Source: Micromonospora olivasterospora
GTDB taxonomy: Bacteria; Actinomycetota; Actinomycetes; Mycobacteriales; Micromonosporaceae
DNA: 64,000 nt
NCBI RefSeq assembly: GCF_007830265.1
Contig: NZ_VLKE01000001.1
Span: 4,898,001-4,962,000 of the forward strand
Direction of reading: 5' to 3'
This document shows positions 1 to 7,465 of the stretch, piece by piece. Within the stretch, counting starts at the first letter, position 1, and every line of letters starts with the position of its first letter. The notes below the pieces were generated by a model, which saw nothing but the letters and a program-made list of their open reading frames with translations, was not told the DNA's origin and did not search any database. Both the position numbers and the translations under genes were made by a program.

Positions 1-783
1 GGCCGGTGGTGCCGGGAGACCGGCCGCCTCGTGCCGGGCAGCGGCGCCGTCGTCGTCACGAACCCGGCCCACGCCGCCGCCGTACGCGCCCGCGCCGGCC
101 GGGAGCCCGTGCACGTGCCCATCGCCCCGAACGTCACCGACCGGCCCGGGGCGGCCACCGAGGGGCTGCGGCTGCGCGCCGAGCTGGGGCTGGCCGAGGG
201 CGCGCCGCTGCTGGCGTTCTTCGGCTTCGTCCATCCCGTGAAGGGGCTGCGGCACCTGATCGAGGCGCTGCCCGAGCTGCGCCGGACGCACCCCGACCTG
301 CGCCTGCTGGTCGTCGGCGGGTTCACCTCCCAGGCGCTGCCGGAGGCGGAGGCGGCGGCGTACCGGGCCGAGCTGACCGGGCTGGCCCGCCGCTGCGGGG
401 TGGCCGACCGGGTCACCTTCACCGGGCACCTGCCGGCCGAGCGGGTCTCCGCCGCCCTGCACGCCGCCGACGTGGTGGTGCTGCCGTTCACCGCCGGGGT
501 GAACACGAAGAGCGGGGCGCTGCTGGCCGCCCTGGCCCACGGCGTCCCGACCGCGGTGACCGTGCCCGACGGGGACGACGAGCTGGCCGGCAGCGGCGCG
601 GTGGCGGTCATCCGGGCCCGCCGGGACAGCGCCGCGATCGTCGCCGCGCTGCGGCGGCTGCTGGCCGACCCGGTGCTGCGCCGGCGGCTGGCCGAGCGGG
701 GTCGCGCGTTCGCCGCCGCGTACTCCTGGCCGCGCGTGGCCGCCGCGCACCGGGACCTGTACGCGGGGCTGCTGAGGGGGTGA
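1..783 (+). CDS. Glycosyltransferase family 4, C-terminal part (gene enters from the left)
   Basis: The reading frame is open from the first base, so the start lies outside the window. About 260 residues are visible. They match the C-terminal, nucleotide-sugar-binding half of a GT-B family 4 glycosyltransferase: a strand-turn segment AFFGFVHPVKGLRHLIEAL near the start, VTFTGHLPAERV in the middle, then a region where the EX7E-type donor motif is expected (NTKSGALLAALAHGVPTAV). The N-terminal acceptor domain is not in view. It is followed after 3 bases by a family 9 glycosyltransferase, so both probably belong to a larger surface-glycan cluster to the left. The exact sugar and acceptor cannot be told from this part. 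Confidence 0.85.
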   Translation, partial: GRWCRETGRLVPGSGAVVVTNPAHAAAVRARAGREPVHVPIAPNVTDRPGAATEGLRLRAELGLAEGAPLLAFFGFVHPVKGLRHLIEALPELRRTHPDLRLLVVGGFTSQALPEAEAAAYRAELTGLARRCGVADRVTFTGHLPAERVSAALHAADVVVLPFTAGVNTKSGALLAALAHGVPTAVTVPDGDDELAGSGAVAVIRARRDSAAIVAALRRLLADPVLRRRLAERGRAFAAAYSWPRVAAAHRDLYAGLLRG

Positions 784-786
784 CCG

Positions 787-1881
787 GTGGCGCGGACGTA
801 CGGCGAGATCCTGGTGGTGGACCTGCTCGGCGGGATCGGCGACCTGCTGATGCTGCTGCCCGCCGTGCACGGACTGGCCCGGCGCAACCCCGGGGCGCGG
901 CTGCGGGTGCTCACCCACGAGCCCGGCGCGGAGCTGGTCCGGGCGGACCCGGCGGTGACGCGCGTCCGCACGCCCCGGCACGGCCGCGCCGGCGCGGAGC
1001 GGGAGGCGGTCCTCGACGCCCTCGCCGCCGCCCCGCCGGACCTGGCCGTCACCACCACCCGGTACGACGGCATCCCCGACCTGCTGGAGGCCACCGGTGC
1101 GCGCTGCGTCACCGACCTGTGGCGCCGGCCCCCGCCCGACCAGCCGGTGGGGGAGCGCTACCTGGCGATCCTGCACGCCGAGGGGCTGCTCGACGGGGTG
1201 GACCTGACCGCCCGGCCGCGCGTGCACCTGCCGGCGGCGGCGCGGGCGGCCGGGGAGCGGGCGGTGGCCCGCCTGGTCGGCGAGCCGCCCGCGCCCCCGG
1301 TGGTGCTGGTCACCGACGCGGGGATGGCGGTGAAGCGCTGGCCGGCCGGGCGGTGGCGGGAGTTGGCCGACGCGCTGACCGGGCTCGGCCATCCGGTGCT
1401 CGCCGTCGGCGCGGACCCGGTCGACCCGGTGGCGGTGCCGCTGCCCCGGGGCGACCTGCCGACCCTCGCCGGCCAGTTCGCGGCCGTCGCCCGGCGCGGC
1501 GGCGTGGTGGTGGGGCCGGACACCGGGCCCGTCCGGCTGGCCGCCGCGGCGGGGGTGCCGACGGTGGGCCTGTTCGGCCCCACCGACGCCCGCCGGTACG
1601 GCATGGCGAGGGCTTCCGGCGCTGCCGTGGCCGGCTCGCCGGCCGCCGGCGTCGACCTCCAGGGGCTGGCGGACTGTCCGCACCGGCTGCCCACCGCGAT
1701 CACCGAGCAGCCCTGCTGGTGGCAGGCTTGCTGCCCGCTGGACCCCTCCGGTCCGGCGTGCCTGGCAGACCTGCGTGTCGCCGACGTCCTCGCGGCGACC
1801 CGGGCAGCGGCCGGTCGCGGCACCGCCACCGCCCGTGACGGCCGGGGTGCCGGCTTGGCGGGCCGGTGGCGAGTGTCCTAG
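787..1881 (+). CDS. Glycosyltransferase family 9 (heptosyltransferase-like)
   Basis: The 364-residue protein begins at GTG, three bases after the preceding glycosyltransferase. The N-terminus (ILVVDLLGGIGDLLMLLPA) is the Rossmann-type opening of GT9 enzymes, and the C-terminal half carries the family's donor-site signature: GPDTGPVRLAAAAGVPTVGL, then FGPTDARRYG. Family members transfer heptose or related sugars from a nucleotide donor. In actinobacteria, which lack LPS, they sit in glycan or glycolipid clusters. A cysteine-rich segment (PCWWQACCP) lies near residues 305-315. The 3' end holds no terminator, and the riboswitch of the next gene starts about 11 bases after the stop. Its transcript must therefore begin inside this gene or read through from it. 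Confidence 0.85.
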   Translation: MARTYGEILVVDLLGGIGDLLMLLPAVHGLARRNPGARLRVLTHEPGAELVRADPAVTRVRTPRHGRAGAEREAVLDALAAAPPDLAVTTTRYDGIPDLLEATGARCVTDLWRRPPPDQPVGERYLAILHAEGLLDGVDLTARPRVHLPAAARAAGERAVARLVGEPPAPPVVLVTDAGMAVKRWPAGRWRELADALTGLGHPVLAVGADPVDPVAVPLPRGDLPTLAGQFAAVARRGGVVVGPDTGPVRLAAAAGVPTVGLFGPTDARRYGMARASGAAVAGSPAAGVDLQGLADCPHRLPTAITEQPCWWQACCPLDPSGPACLADLRVADVLAATRAAAGRGTATARDGRGAGLAGRWRVS

Positions 1882-1891
1882 CCTTGGCGCA

Positions 1892-2018
1892 CGAGGGGAG
1901 TACTTCCCACGAACCATTCCGGTCAGTACGGCGCGCCCGGAGCGTGCCCCGGGTGGTTGCCCACGGGATGCGTGGGTGAAGGAGACCTCGAACATGACAC
2001 GGTGTTCGAGGGGGCCCC
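1892..2018 (+). promoter_or_regulatory. yybP-ykoY (manganese) riboswitch with translational expression platform
   Basis: The leader of the TerC gene carries the hallmarks of the yybP-ykoY aptamer. There is GGGGAGTA at 1895-1902, a hairpin CCCGG (1936-1940)/CCGGG (1949-1953) followed by GTGGTT, a hairpin CCCACG (1960-1965)/CGTGGG (1971-1976), and GGAGACCTC at 1981-1989. P1 would be CGAGG (1892-1896) with CCTCG (1986-1990). The same CCTCGAACA (1986-1994) is perfectly complementary to TGTTCGAGG (2003-2011), which contains the Shine-Dalgarno run GAGGGGG (2008-2014) before the ATG at 2019. Ligand-stabilised P1 would thus free the ribosome site: an ON switch. The aptamer identity rests on motif recall; the pairings are seen directly. 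Confidence 0.85.
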
Positions 2019-3029
2019 ATGACCGAATTGTCGTATCTGTCTGCCGCCGAGCTGTCGTCGGTGGGCACGCCAACTCTCTGGGCAGTGACCATCGCGGGCG
2101 TGCTCGCCCTGCTGGTCCTGGACTTCCTGGTGACCCGCCGGCCGCACGAGGTCTCGCTCAGGGAGGCCCTCGGCTGGTCGGCGTTCTACGTGGCGCTGCC
2201 GCTGGCCTTCGGCGCCTGGGTGTGGAACCGGTACGGCTCCGCGCAGGGCCTGGAGTACCTGACCGGTTACCTGGTGGAGAAGTCGCTCTCCGTCGACAAC
2301 CTGTTCGTCTTCATGCTGCTGCTGGCCGCCTTCGCGGTGCCGGCCGTGCTCGCCCAGCGGGTGCTGCTCTACGGCATCGCCGGCGCGCTGGTGCTGCGGG
2401 CCGTCTTCATCGCCCTCGGCGCGGCGGCGCTGAAGACGCTCGACTTCGCGTTCCTGCTGTTCGGCCTCATCCTCGTCGCCACCGCGGTCAAGCTGCTCCG
2501 CGACGCCGTCTCCGGCCACGAGCAGGAGGTCGACATCAACCGGATGCGGTCGGTGCGCCTGCTGCGCCGGTTCATGCCGGTCGTCGACGAGTACCACAGC
2601 ACGAGGATGATTGTGCGGCAGGGCGGCCGCCGGGCGCTCACCCCGTTCGCCCTGGTGGTGGTCGCGGTGCTCGCCACCGACGTGGTCTTCGCCGTGGACT
2701 CGGTGCCGGCGGTCTACGGCATCACCGAGGACCCGTACCTGGTCTTCGCCACCAACGCGTTCGCCCTGCTGGGCCTGCGCGCGCTCTACTTCGTGCTGCA
2801 CGCCGCGCTGAGCCGCCTCGTGCACCTCAGCTACGGCCTGGCGATCATCCTCGCGTTCATCGGCGTGAAGCTCGGGCTGCACTGGGCGCACGGCAGCTGG
2901 CCGGGCGTGCCGCAGATCCCGACGCTCGCCTCGCTCGGGGTCATCATCGGCGTGCTCGTCGTCGTCACGCTCACCAGCCTGCGCGCCACCCGGGAGGCCG
3001 CGGCGCCGGCCACCACCGAAGGCCACTGA
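2019..3029 (+). CDS. TerC/Alx family integral membrane protein (probable Mn2+ exporter)
   Basis: The 336-residue protein has about eight to nine hydrophobic helices and the TerC-family conserved acidic segments, EKSLSVDNLFVF near residue 87 and ATDVVFAVDSVPAVYGI near residue 222. Both are thought to line the metal site. A charged cytoplasmic loop (HEQEVDINRMRS) lies in the middle. Alx/MeeF relatives export Mn2+, and several are controlled by yybP-ykoY riboswitches, which matches the leader here. The start is fixed by the GAGGGGG ribosome site 4 bases upstream, which is also the part masked by the leader hairpin. A GC-rich hairpin follows the stop. Substrate is inferred from family and riboswitch, not shown. 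Confidence 0.9.
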   Translation: MTELSYLSAAELSSVGTPTLWAVTIAGVLALLVLDFLVTRRPHEVSLREALGWSAFYVALPLAFGAWVWNRYGSAQGLEYLTGYLVEKSLSVDNLFVFMLLLAAFAVPAVLAQRVLLYGIAGALVLRAVFIALGAAALKTLDFAFLLFGLILVATAVKLLRDAVSGHEQEVDINRMRSVRLLRRFMPVVDEYHSTRMIVRQGGRRALTPFALVVVAVLATDVVFAVDSVPAVYGITEDPYLVFATNAFALLGLRALYFVLHAALSRLVHLSYGLAIILAFIGVKLGLHWAHGSWPGVPQIPTLASLGVIIGVLVVVTLTSLRATREAAAPATTEGH

Positions 3030-3053
3030 CGCCCCGTCCGGGGAACCGGGGCG
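3030..3053 (+). terminator. Hairpin after the TerC gene
   Basis: CGCCCCG (3030-3036) pairs with CGGGGCG (3047-3053) across a 10-base loop, directly after the TerC stop codon. There is no T run, as is common in actinobacteria, so termination is plausible but unproven. Confidence 0.45.
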
Positions 3054-3084
3054 CCGGGCGCGGCCCGGGTGGTACGACTGACGG

Positions 3085-3684
3085 GTGGGAATCGTCACGC
3101 CGGGCTTCCAGGGCCGGCCCCGTTCGGCGGAGCCGGCCCTGCCGCCGGGGCAGTATCTGACCGAGGACTTCCCGGTGCTCTCGGCCGGCCCGACGCCGAA
3201 GGTGCCGCTGGACACGTGGGAGTTCGTCATCACCACCGAGACCGGCGAGGAGGTCCGCTGGTCCTGGGCGGAGTTCACCGCCCTGCCGCAGGAGACGCCG
3301 ACGGTCGACATCCACTGCGTGACCCGCTGGTCGAAGCGGCAGACGGACTGGCAGGGCGTCTCGCTGGACGTCCTGCTCGACGGCGTGGACACCGAGGCGA
3401 CCTACGCCCTCGCCCACTCGTACGGCGGGTACACCACCAACCTGCCGCTGGCCGACCTGCGCGGCGGGCGGGCGTGGGTGGCCCACCGGTACTCCGGCCG
3501 GGACCTGCCGCCGGAGCACGGCGGGCCGGCCCGGCTGCTGGTGCCCCACCTGTACTTCTGGAAGTCCGCGAAGTGGGTGCGCGGCATCCGGCTGAAGACG
3601 ATGGACGAGCCCGGCTTCTGGGAGACGGCGGGCTACCACGACTACGGTGACCCGTGGCGCGAGCAGCGGTACGCGGGCGACTGA
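3085..3684 (+). CDS. Sulfite-oxidase-like molybdopterin oxidoreductase (cytoplasmic, stand-alone)
   Basis: The 199-residue protein begins at GTG and has the molybdopterin-binding fold of the sulfite oxidase/MsrP superfamily. DIHCVTRWSK near residues 75-84 supplies the cysteine (C78) expected to ligate molybdenum, followed by WQGVSLDVLLDGV and HSYGGYTTNLPLADL. There is no Tat or Sec signal and no haem or dimerisation domain, so it is a compact cytoplasmic form. A flavin reductase-like gene follows, which makes an NAD(P)H-FAD-Mo electron path plausible. The natural substrate is unknown for this subfamily; sulfite or a methionine-sulfoxide-like oxide are only candidates. Confidence 0.85.
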   Translation: MGIVTPGFQGRPRSAEPALPPGQYLTEDFPVLSAGPTPKVPLDTWEFVITTETGEEVRWSWAEFTALPQETPTVDIHCVTRWSKRQTDWQGVSLDVLLDGVDTEATYALAHSYGGYTTNLPLADLRGGRAWVAHRYSGRDLPPEHGGPARLLVPHLYFWKSAKWVRGIRLKTMDEPGFWETAGYHDYGDPWREQRYAGD

Positions 3685-3748
3685 CCGCCGGCCGACGCCG
3701 GGCGCGCAGCGCGGGGCGCGGGGCGACCGCGCGGCGCGGGGCGGCCGG

Positions 3749-4483
3749 GTGAGCGCCGCGTTGACCTGGCGGGTGGCCCGGCTCGTCGAGCGCCGGGTGG
3801 AGACCCCCACCGCGCAGACGCTGGTCCTCGACGCGCCGGGCTGGCCGGGGCACCTGCCCGGCCAGCACCTCGACGTCCGGCTGACCGCCGAAGACGGTTA
3901 CCAGGCCGCCCGGTCGTACTCCCTCGCCGCGCCCGCCGAGGGGGACCGGATCGCGCTGACCGTGCAGCGGGTGCCCGACGGCGAGGTGTCGCCGTACCTG
4001 ATCGACGTGTACGCCCCCGGCGACCCGGTGGAGGTGCGCGGGCCGGTCGGCGGCTGGTTCGTCTGGCGGCCGGAGCAGGACACCCCGGTGCTGCTGGCCG
4101 CCGGCGGGTCGGGCGTGGTGCCGCTGATGGCGATGGTCCGGGCCCGCCGCGCGGCCGGCAGCCGGGCGCCGTTCCGGCTGCTGTACTCGGTGCGCACCCC
4201 GGACGACGTGTTCTACGCCGAGGAACTGCGCCGCCGCGCCCGCGACGACGAGGGCCTGGACATCGCGTACGTGTACACGCGCCGGGCCCCGCAGGGGTGG
4301 GACGGCGAGCCGCACCGGGTCGGCCCGGCGGATGTGACCGCCACCGGCTGGCCACCCGAGAACCAGCCGCTCTGCTACGTCTGCGGGCCGACCGGATTCG
4401 TGGAGTCGGTGGCGGACCTGCTGGTCGGCCTCGGCCACCAGCCCGCGCGCGTCCGCACCGAACGATTCGGCCCGACCGGTTGA
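3749..4483 (+). CDS. Ferredoxin reductase-like FAD/NAD(P)-binding oxidoreductase
   Basis: The likely start is the GTG at 3749 (VSAALTWRVARL). The frame is open further upstream, but that part has low-complexity arginine/glycine composition and overlaps the previous gene. The 244-residue protein shows the FNR layout: an FAD-binding barrel with ARSYSLA near residue 53, GGWFVW near residue 100, the NAD(P)-binding GGSGVVPLMAM near residue 119, and the terminal CGPTGFVESV. There is no 2Fe-2S domain. It follows the sulfite-oxidase-like gene and precedes a DUF6510 gene by 10 bases. It probably supplies reducing equivalents to the molybdenum enzyme; the pairing is inferred from gene order. Confidence 0.88.
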   Translation: MSAALTWRVARLVERRVETPTAQTLVLDAPGWPGHLPGQHLDVRLTAEDGYQAARSYSLAAPAEGDRIALTVQRVPDGEVSPYLIDVYAPGDPVEVRGPVGGWFVWRPEQDTPVLLAAGGSGVVPLMAMVRARRAAGSRAPFRLLYSVRTPDDVFYAEELRRRARDDEGLDIAYVYTRRAPQGWDGEPHRVGPADVTATGWPPENQPLCYVCGPTGFVESVADLLVGLGHQPARVRTERFGPTG

Positions 4484-4493
4484 GGGAGACTCG

Positions 4494-4787
4494 ATGAGCG
4501 ACATGTCCTACCTGGACGGGAACGTGCTGGACGGCCCCCTGCGGGAGCTGTTCGCCGTCGACCTGAGCGCCGCCACCGGGCGGTGCGAGTCCTGCGGCAC
4601 CACCGGCCCGATGGCCGGGATGCGGGTCTACCCGCACGCCCCGGGACTGGTCGCCCGCTGCCCGGCCTGCACGAACGTGATGCTGCGGCTCGTCCGCGCC
4701 CCCGACCGCGCCTGGCTGGACCTGCGGGGCGCGACGTTCCTCCAGGTCCCGATGCCGGCGGACGAGCCGTACCCGCGCCCACTCTGA
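4494..4787 (+). CDS. DUF6510-type zinc-ribbon protein
   Basis: This small protein (97 residues) lies 10 bases after the flavin reductase. It has two CxxC knuckles, CESC at 31-34 and CPAC at 56-59, spaced as in a zinc ribbon, and starts with the typical acidic stretch MSYLDGNVLDGPLRELF. The architecture matches the DUF6510 family, whose members commonly accompany such reductase genes. No enzymatic residues are evident; it may be a chaperone or electron-transfer accessory. It is followed by a dispersed palindrome (4827-4899). Confidence 0.75.
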   Translation: MSDMSYLDGNVLDGPLRELFAVDLSAATGRCESCGTTGPMAGMRVYPHAPGLVARCPACTNVMLRLVRAPDRAWLDLRGATFLQVPMPADEPYPRPL

Positions 4788-4826
4788 ACACTCGGCACGC
4801 CGCGCGCCCCTCTGCCGGTGCCCTCC

Positions 4827-4899
4827 CGCGATCTTGCACTTCCGGCCCCGACAAACGTCACAAATCACCCATATCGAGGGCCGAAACTGCAAGATCGCG
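4827..4899. repeat. Dispersed palindromic repeat, family A, copy 1
   Basis: The outer arms GCGATCTTGCACTTCCGG and CCGAAACTGCAAGATCGC are complementary with two mismatches, with an AT-richer centre. The same arms recur at 23890-23959 and 61354-61422. The copy lies between DUF6510 and the acetyltransferase gene. It could act as a terminator or be a MITE/REP-like element. Confidence 0.75.
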
Positions 4900-4933
4900 T
4901 ATGGGGGGTGGCGTCCACGGTCAGAGTGACCCC

Positions 4934-5455
4934 GTGAGATGCCTGCGTACGGCCGGTGCGGCGGCCATCCGGCGGCCCCGACCCGCCGACGAGGTCGAGT
5001 TCATCGCCGCCGCCCGGCGCAGCCACGACCTGCACCACCCGTGGCTGGCCGCCCCGGACACCCCCGAGGCGTACGCCGCGTACCTGCGCAAGATCCGCCG
5101 CCGCGACCACGCCGGCTACCTGATCTGCGACCGGGCCACCGGGGCGATCGCCGGGTACGCCAACATCAGCGGCATCCTGCTCGGCGCGCTGCGCGGCGGG
5201 TACCTCGGCTATGCCGCGTTCCTGCCGTACAGCGGCACCGGGCACGCCTCGGCCGGCGTCGGCCTGGTGGTCGAGCACGCGTTCACCGCGCTGGGCCTGC
5301 ACCGGCTGGAGGCGAACATCCAGCCGGGCAACGAGCCGTCCCGGCGGGTGGCCCGCAAGCTCGGGTTCCGGCTGGAGGGCTACTCGCCCGACTACCTGTT
5401 CATCGACGGGGCGTGGCGGGACCACGAGCGCTGGGCGATCACCGCTCCGGCCTGA
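4934..5455 (+). CDS. GNAT family N-acetyltransferase (RimJ/RimL type)
   Basis: The start is taken as the GTG at 4934 (VRCLRTAGAAAIRRP), because the frame upstream runs through the palindrome and the end of the previous gene. The 173-residue protein has the RimJ/RimL-like GNAT order. An N-terminal RPADEVEFIAAARRS segment precedes the beta-strand YLICDRATGAIAGYANISGI, the acetyl-CoA loop region GHASAGVGLVVEHAF, and the C-terminal HRLEANIQPGNEPSRRVARK followed by LGF. Relatives acetylate N-terminal alanines of ribosomal proteins or small amines; which applies here cannot be told. Confidence 0.88.
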   Translation: MRCLRTAGAAAIRRPRPADEVEFIAAARRSHDLHHPWLAAPDTPEAYAAYLRKIRRRDHAGYLICDRATGAIAGYANISGILLGALRGGYLGYAAFLPYSGTGHASAGVGLVVEHAFTALGLHRLEANIQPGNEPSRRVARKLGFRLEGYSPDYLFIDGAWRDHERWAITAPA

Positions 5456-6309
5456 TCACCCGGGTAGGTGAGCGGGGCCCGGTACCGCTGGTCGCCGACG
5501 GCAGTGCCGGGGGCTCCGCCCGTTCTCGGGTGGGAGTGGGAAACTCCTTGAGCGGTCGGTCAACGGTGTGCCGGGCCTGGTGGCCCAGCGCGCCGGTGTC
5601 GTCGTGACGGTCGCCTCGTTGGACGCCGCGGACGGGCGGGTCACCCCGGATCTGGGCGGTCCGCAAACCGGAAAAGCTCCGGCTGTGGGCGCGGGAGGGC
5701 AAGCTACCGGACGCGGAGTGATCCAGGCACCTCAAAGATCATTTCGTCGGGAGTTCTTGGGGCTCCAACGTCAATTGATCTTGACGCGGCGGTCACAAAA
5801 GCTATCCAACCGGCGGACCGACGAGGGGTTCGCCAATGTCCGGCAGTCCATGGCTGCGTGGACGAAGGTCACTTCCCAGCGTGCGCACCGCGGTCGAGGA
5901 CATCGCGGCCAGTTCGGGCTGCGCAGGCAGAAATACCGTGGGGACACCCAGCGACTGGTTCATCGCGGCGAGCCGGTACTCGGTCCGAAGGTCGGTGGTG
6001 TTACGCACGCCGCGGACGATCACACCTACCTCCTGGCGACGGCAGTAGGTGGAGGTCAACCCGCTCCAGGTCGCAATTCGCCGGATCGTGGACGTGGGCG
6101 GTACGTCACAGCGCCGTGGGTGCGGTGCCGTGGGCCCCGGCGTAGACCCCGCCCAGCTTTCCTCGGCGTGGAGCGGGTCCGCATGCGTGACAGTCTGCTT
6201 AGGACGCCGCTACTGTCGGAACGCGCGCGCCGCATCCGTGCAGGTCGGAAGGGCGGATGGGCGCTCCTGAAAGTCTCGCCGGCAACATTGAGCAGGAATT
6301 GGGGAATTG
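5456..6309. other. 854-base gap with relics but no intact gene
   Basis: No intact gene is seen on either strand. The part 5802-6110 holds a recognisable CoaD-like fragment on the minus strand (listed separately). Near 5680-5720 a short plus-strand frame ends in KLRLWAREGKLPDAE, which I could not assign. The last 100 bases should hold the promoter of the XRE gene at 6310; no clear consensus is visible. Confidence 0.5.
5802..6110 (-). pseudogene. Fragment of a phosphopantetheine adenylyltransferase-like (CoaD) gene
   Basis: On the minus strand the frame reads WSGLTSTYCRRQEVGVIVRG, then VRNTTDLRTEY, then MNQSLGVPTVFLP, then SSTAVR. This matches the second half of CoaD-type nucleotidyltransferases: the VDFC...VIVRGLR segment, the tyrosine/methionine-asparagine helix and the C-terminal SSS motif. 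The N-terminal HxGH nucleotide-binding part is absent or scrambled upstream, and the C-terminal helix is replaced by unrelated sequence. It is therefore a non-functional remnant. It lies just upstream of an XRE/DUF397 pair and within 1.5 kb of the IS island, consistent with local rearrangement. Confidence 0.6.
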
Positions 6310-7125
6310 ATGGCGACCGCCAGCGACTACGTGCTCAACGAACTTCGGCTGCTCCGAGCGTCGCTCGGACTGAGTCAGGAGGAGTTCGGCCGGACCATCG
6401 GCTACTCCGGCTCCCACGTGAGCTCGGTGGAGACGGGTGGACGCCCGCCGACGAAGGAGTACATGGAGGCCGTCGACCGGGCGCACGATCCCGCGTACCA
6501 GCCGGGCCGGGAGGGCCGGTTCATGCGGATGCTGCGCGACCTGGCCAAGCTGGACGTGGCGCCGACCTGGCTGCGCGAGTGGATCGAGTTGGAGCGCGAC
6601 GGGACCCTGCTGCGCTGGTACGAGCCGGCGTTCCTGCCGGGCCTGCTGCAGACCGAGGCGTACGCCCGAGCGATCCTGGCGCACAGCCTGCTCCTCCCCG
6701 CGGAGGTGGAGCAGCGGGTGGCGTCGCGGCTGGAGCGGCAGCAGATCCTGACCCGGGAGTCTCCCGTGCCGCTGGTCGCCGTGCTCGACGTCATGGTGCT
6801 GCGCCGGCCGATCAACGGGCACCCCGGGGTGATGGCCGAGCAGCTCGAGCACCTCGCCAAGATGGCCGAACTGCCGCACGTCCATGTCCTTGTGGTCCCC
6901 GAGGACGCAGGAATCTATCTTGGTCTACAGGGAGCCTTCATCCTGGCGACCCTGACCGACGGGGCGGTGGTCGCCCACCTCGACCACCAGGTCAAGGCGC
7001 AGGTGGTGGACGGGGTGGACGACCTTGCTACCCTCCAGCGGACGTGGGAAGTGGTCAGAGGTGAAGCCCTCTCGCGCAGGCAGTCACTCGAACTGATCAA
7101 GGAAGCGGCGCAGACATGGACATGA
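6310..7125 (+). CDS. XRE-family regulator with DUF5753 domain (Scr1-like)
   Basis: The start is taken as ATG 6310 with GGGG 6 bases upstream; a TTG lies directly before it. The 271-residue protein has a helix-turn-helix in residues 15-60 (LRASLGLSQEEFGRTIGYSG, then SHVSSVETG). The long DUF5753 effector-like domain follows, with WLREWIELERDGTLLRWYEP and LPGLLQTEAYARAIL, ending in a histidine-containing strand HVHVLVVPEDAG. Such regulators are abundant in Streptomyces and Micromonospora, and almost always sit next to a DUF397 gene as a toxin/antitoxin-like or developmental pair. The stop overlaps the DUF397 start by 10 bases, indicating translational coupling. Confidence 0.92.
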   Translation: MATASDYVLNELRLLRASLGLSQEEFGRTIGYSGSHVSSVETGGRPPTKEYMEAVDRAHDPAYQPGREGRFMRMLRDLAKLDVAPTWLREWIELERDGTLLRWYEPAFLPGLLQTEAYARAILAHSLLLPAEVEQRVASRLERQQILTRESPVPLVAVLDVMVLRRPINGHPGVMAEQLEHLAKMAELPHVHVLVVPEDAGIYLGLQGAFILATLTDGAVVAHLDHQVKAQVVDGVDDLATLQRTWEVVRGEALSRRQSLELIKEAAQTWT

Positions 7126-7316
7126 CCGGTGCCAGGTGGCACAAGTCGACTCGCTCGGGGACCAACGGCGGCTCGTGCGTAGAGGTGGCCGACAACCTGC
7201 CCGGCGTCGTGCTCGTGCGCGACACGAAGGACCGGGACGGCGGCACGCTCCGGTTCGACCCGAAGCCGTGGCAGGCGTTCGTCGACCTGGCGAAGCAGAT
7301 CGGCCCCGTCGGCTGA
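7116..7316 (+). CDS. DUF397 domain protein
   Basis: This 66-residue protein overlaps the end of the XRE gene. It shows the standard DUF397 pattern: WHKSTRSGTNGGSCVEVAD, then a strand VVLVRDTKDRDGGTLRFDP and the terminal W-x-AFVDLAKQ. DUF397 proteins are the partners of XRE-DUF5753 regulators and are thought to counteract or bind them. The 3' end lies 15 bases before the target duplication of the IS4-type element, so the insertion just missed this gene. Confidence 0.93.
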   Translation: MDMTGARWHKSTRSGTNGGSCVEVADNLPGVVLVRDTKDRDGGTLRFDPKPWQAFVDLAKQIGPVG

Positions 7317-7465
7317 CACCTGCCGGACGCGGCCAAGGCCCAAGGCCGGGTAGTTAGGCGGCGGGCGTGGCTGTCAAGCCGATGGGCCCGGGGGCGGTAA
7401 AAGCAACGGAACTCCGGTAGAACTGGCGGTCGACCAAGATCCACCGTTTCTGCCCGGGAGTTCCG

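Noticed and set aside
2971..4892. Large minus-strand frames opposite the Mo/flavin operon
   Set aside because: They are shadows of codon bias; no ribosome site, domain or conserved motif was seen.
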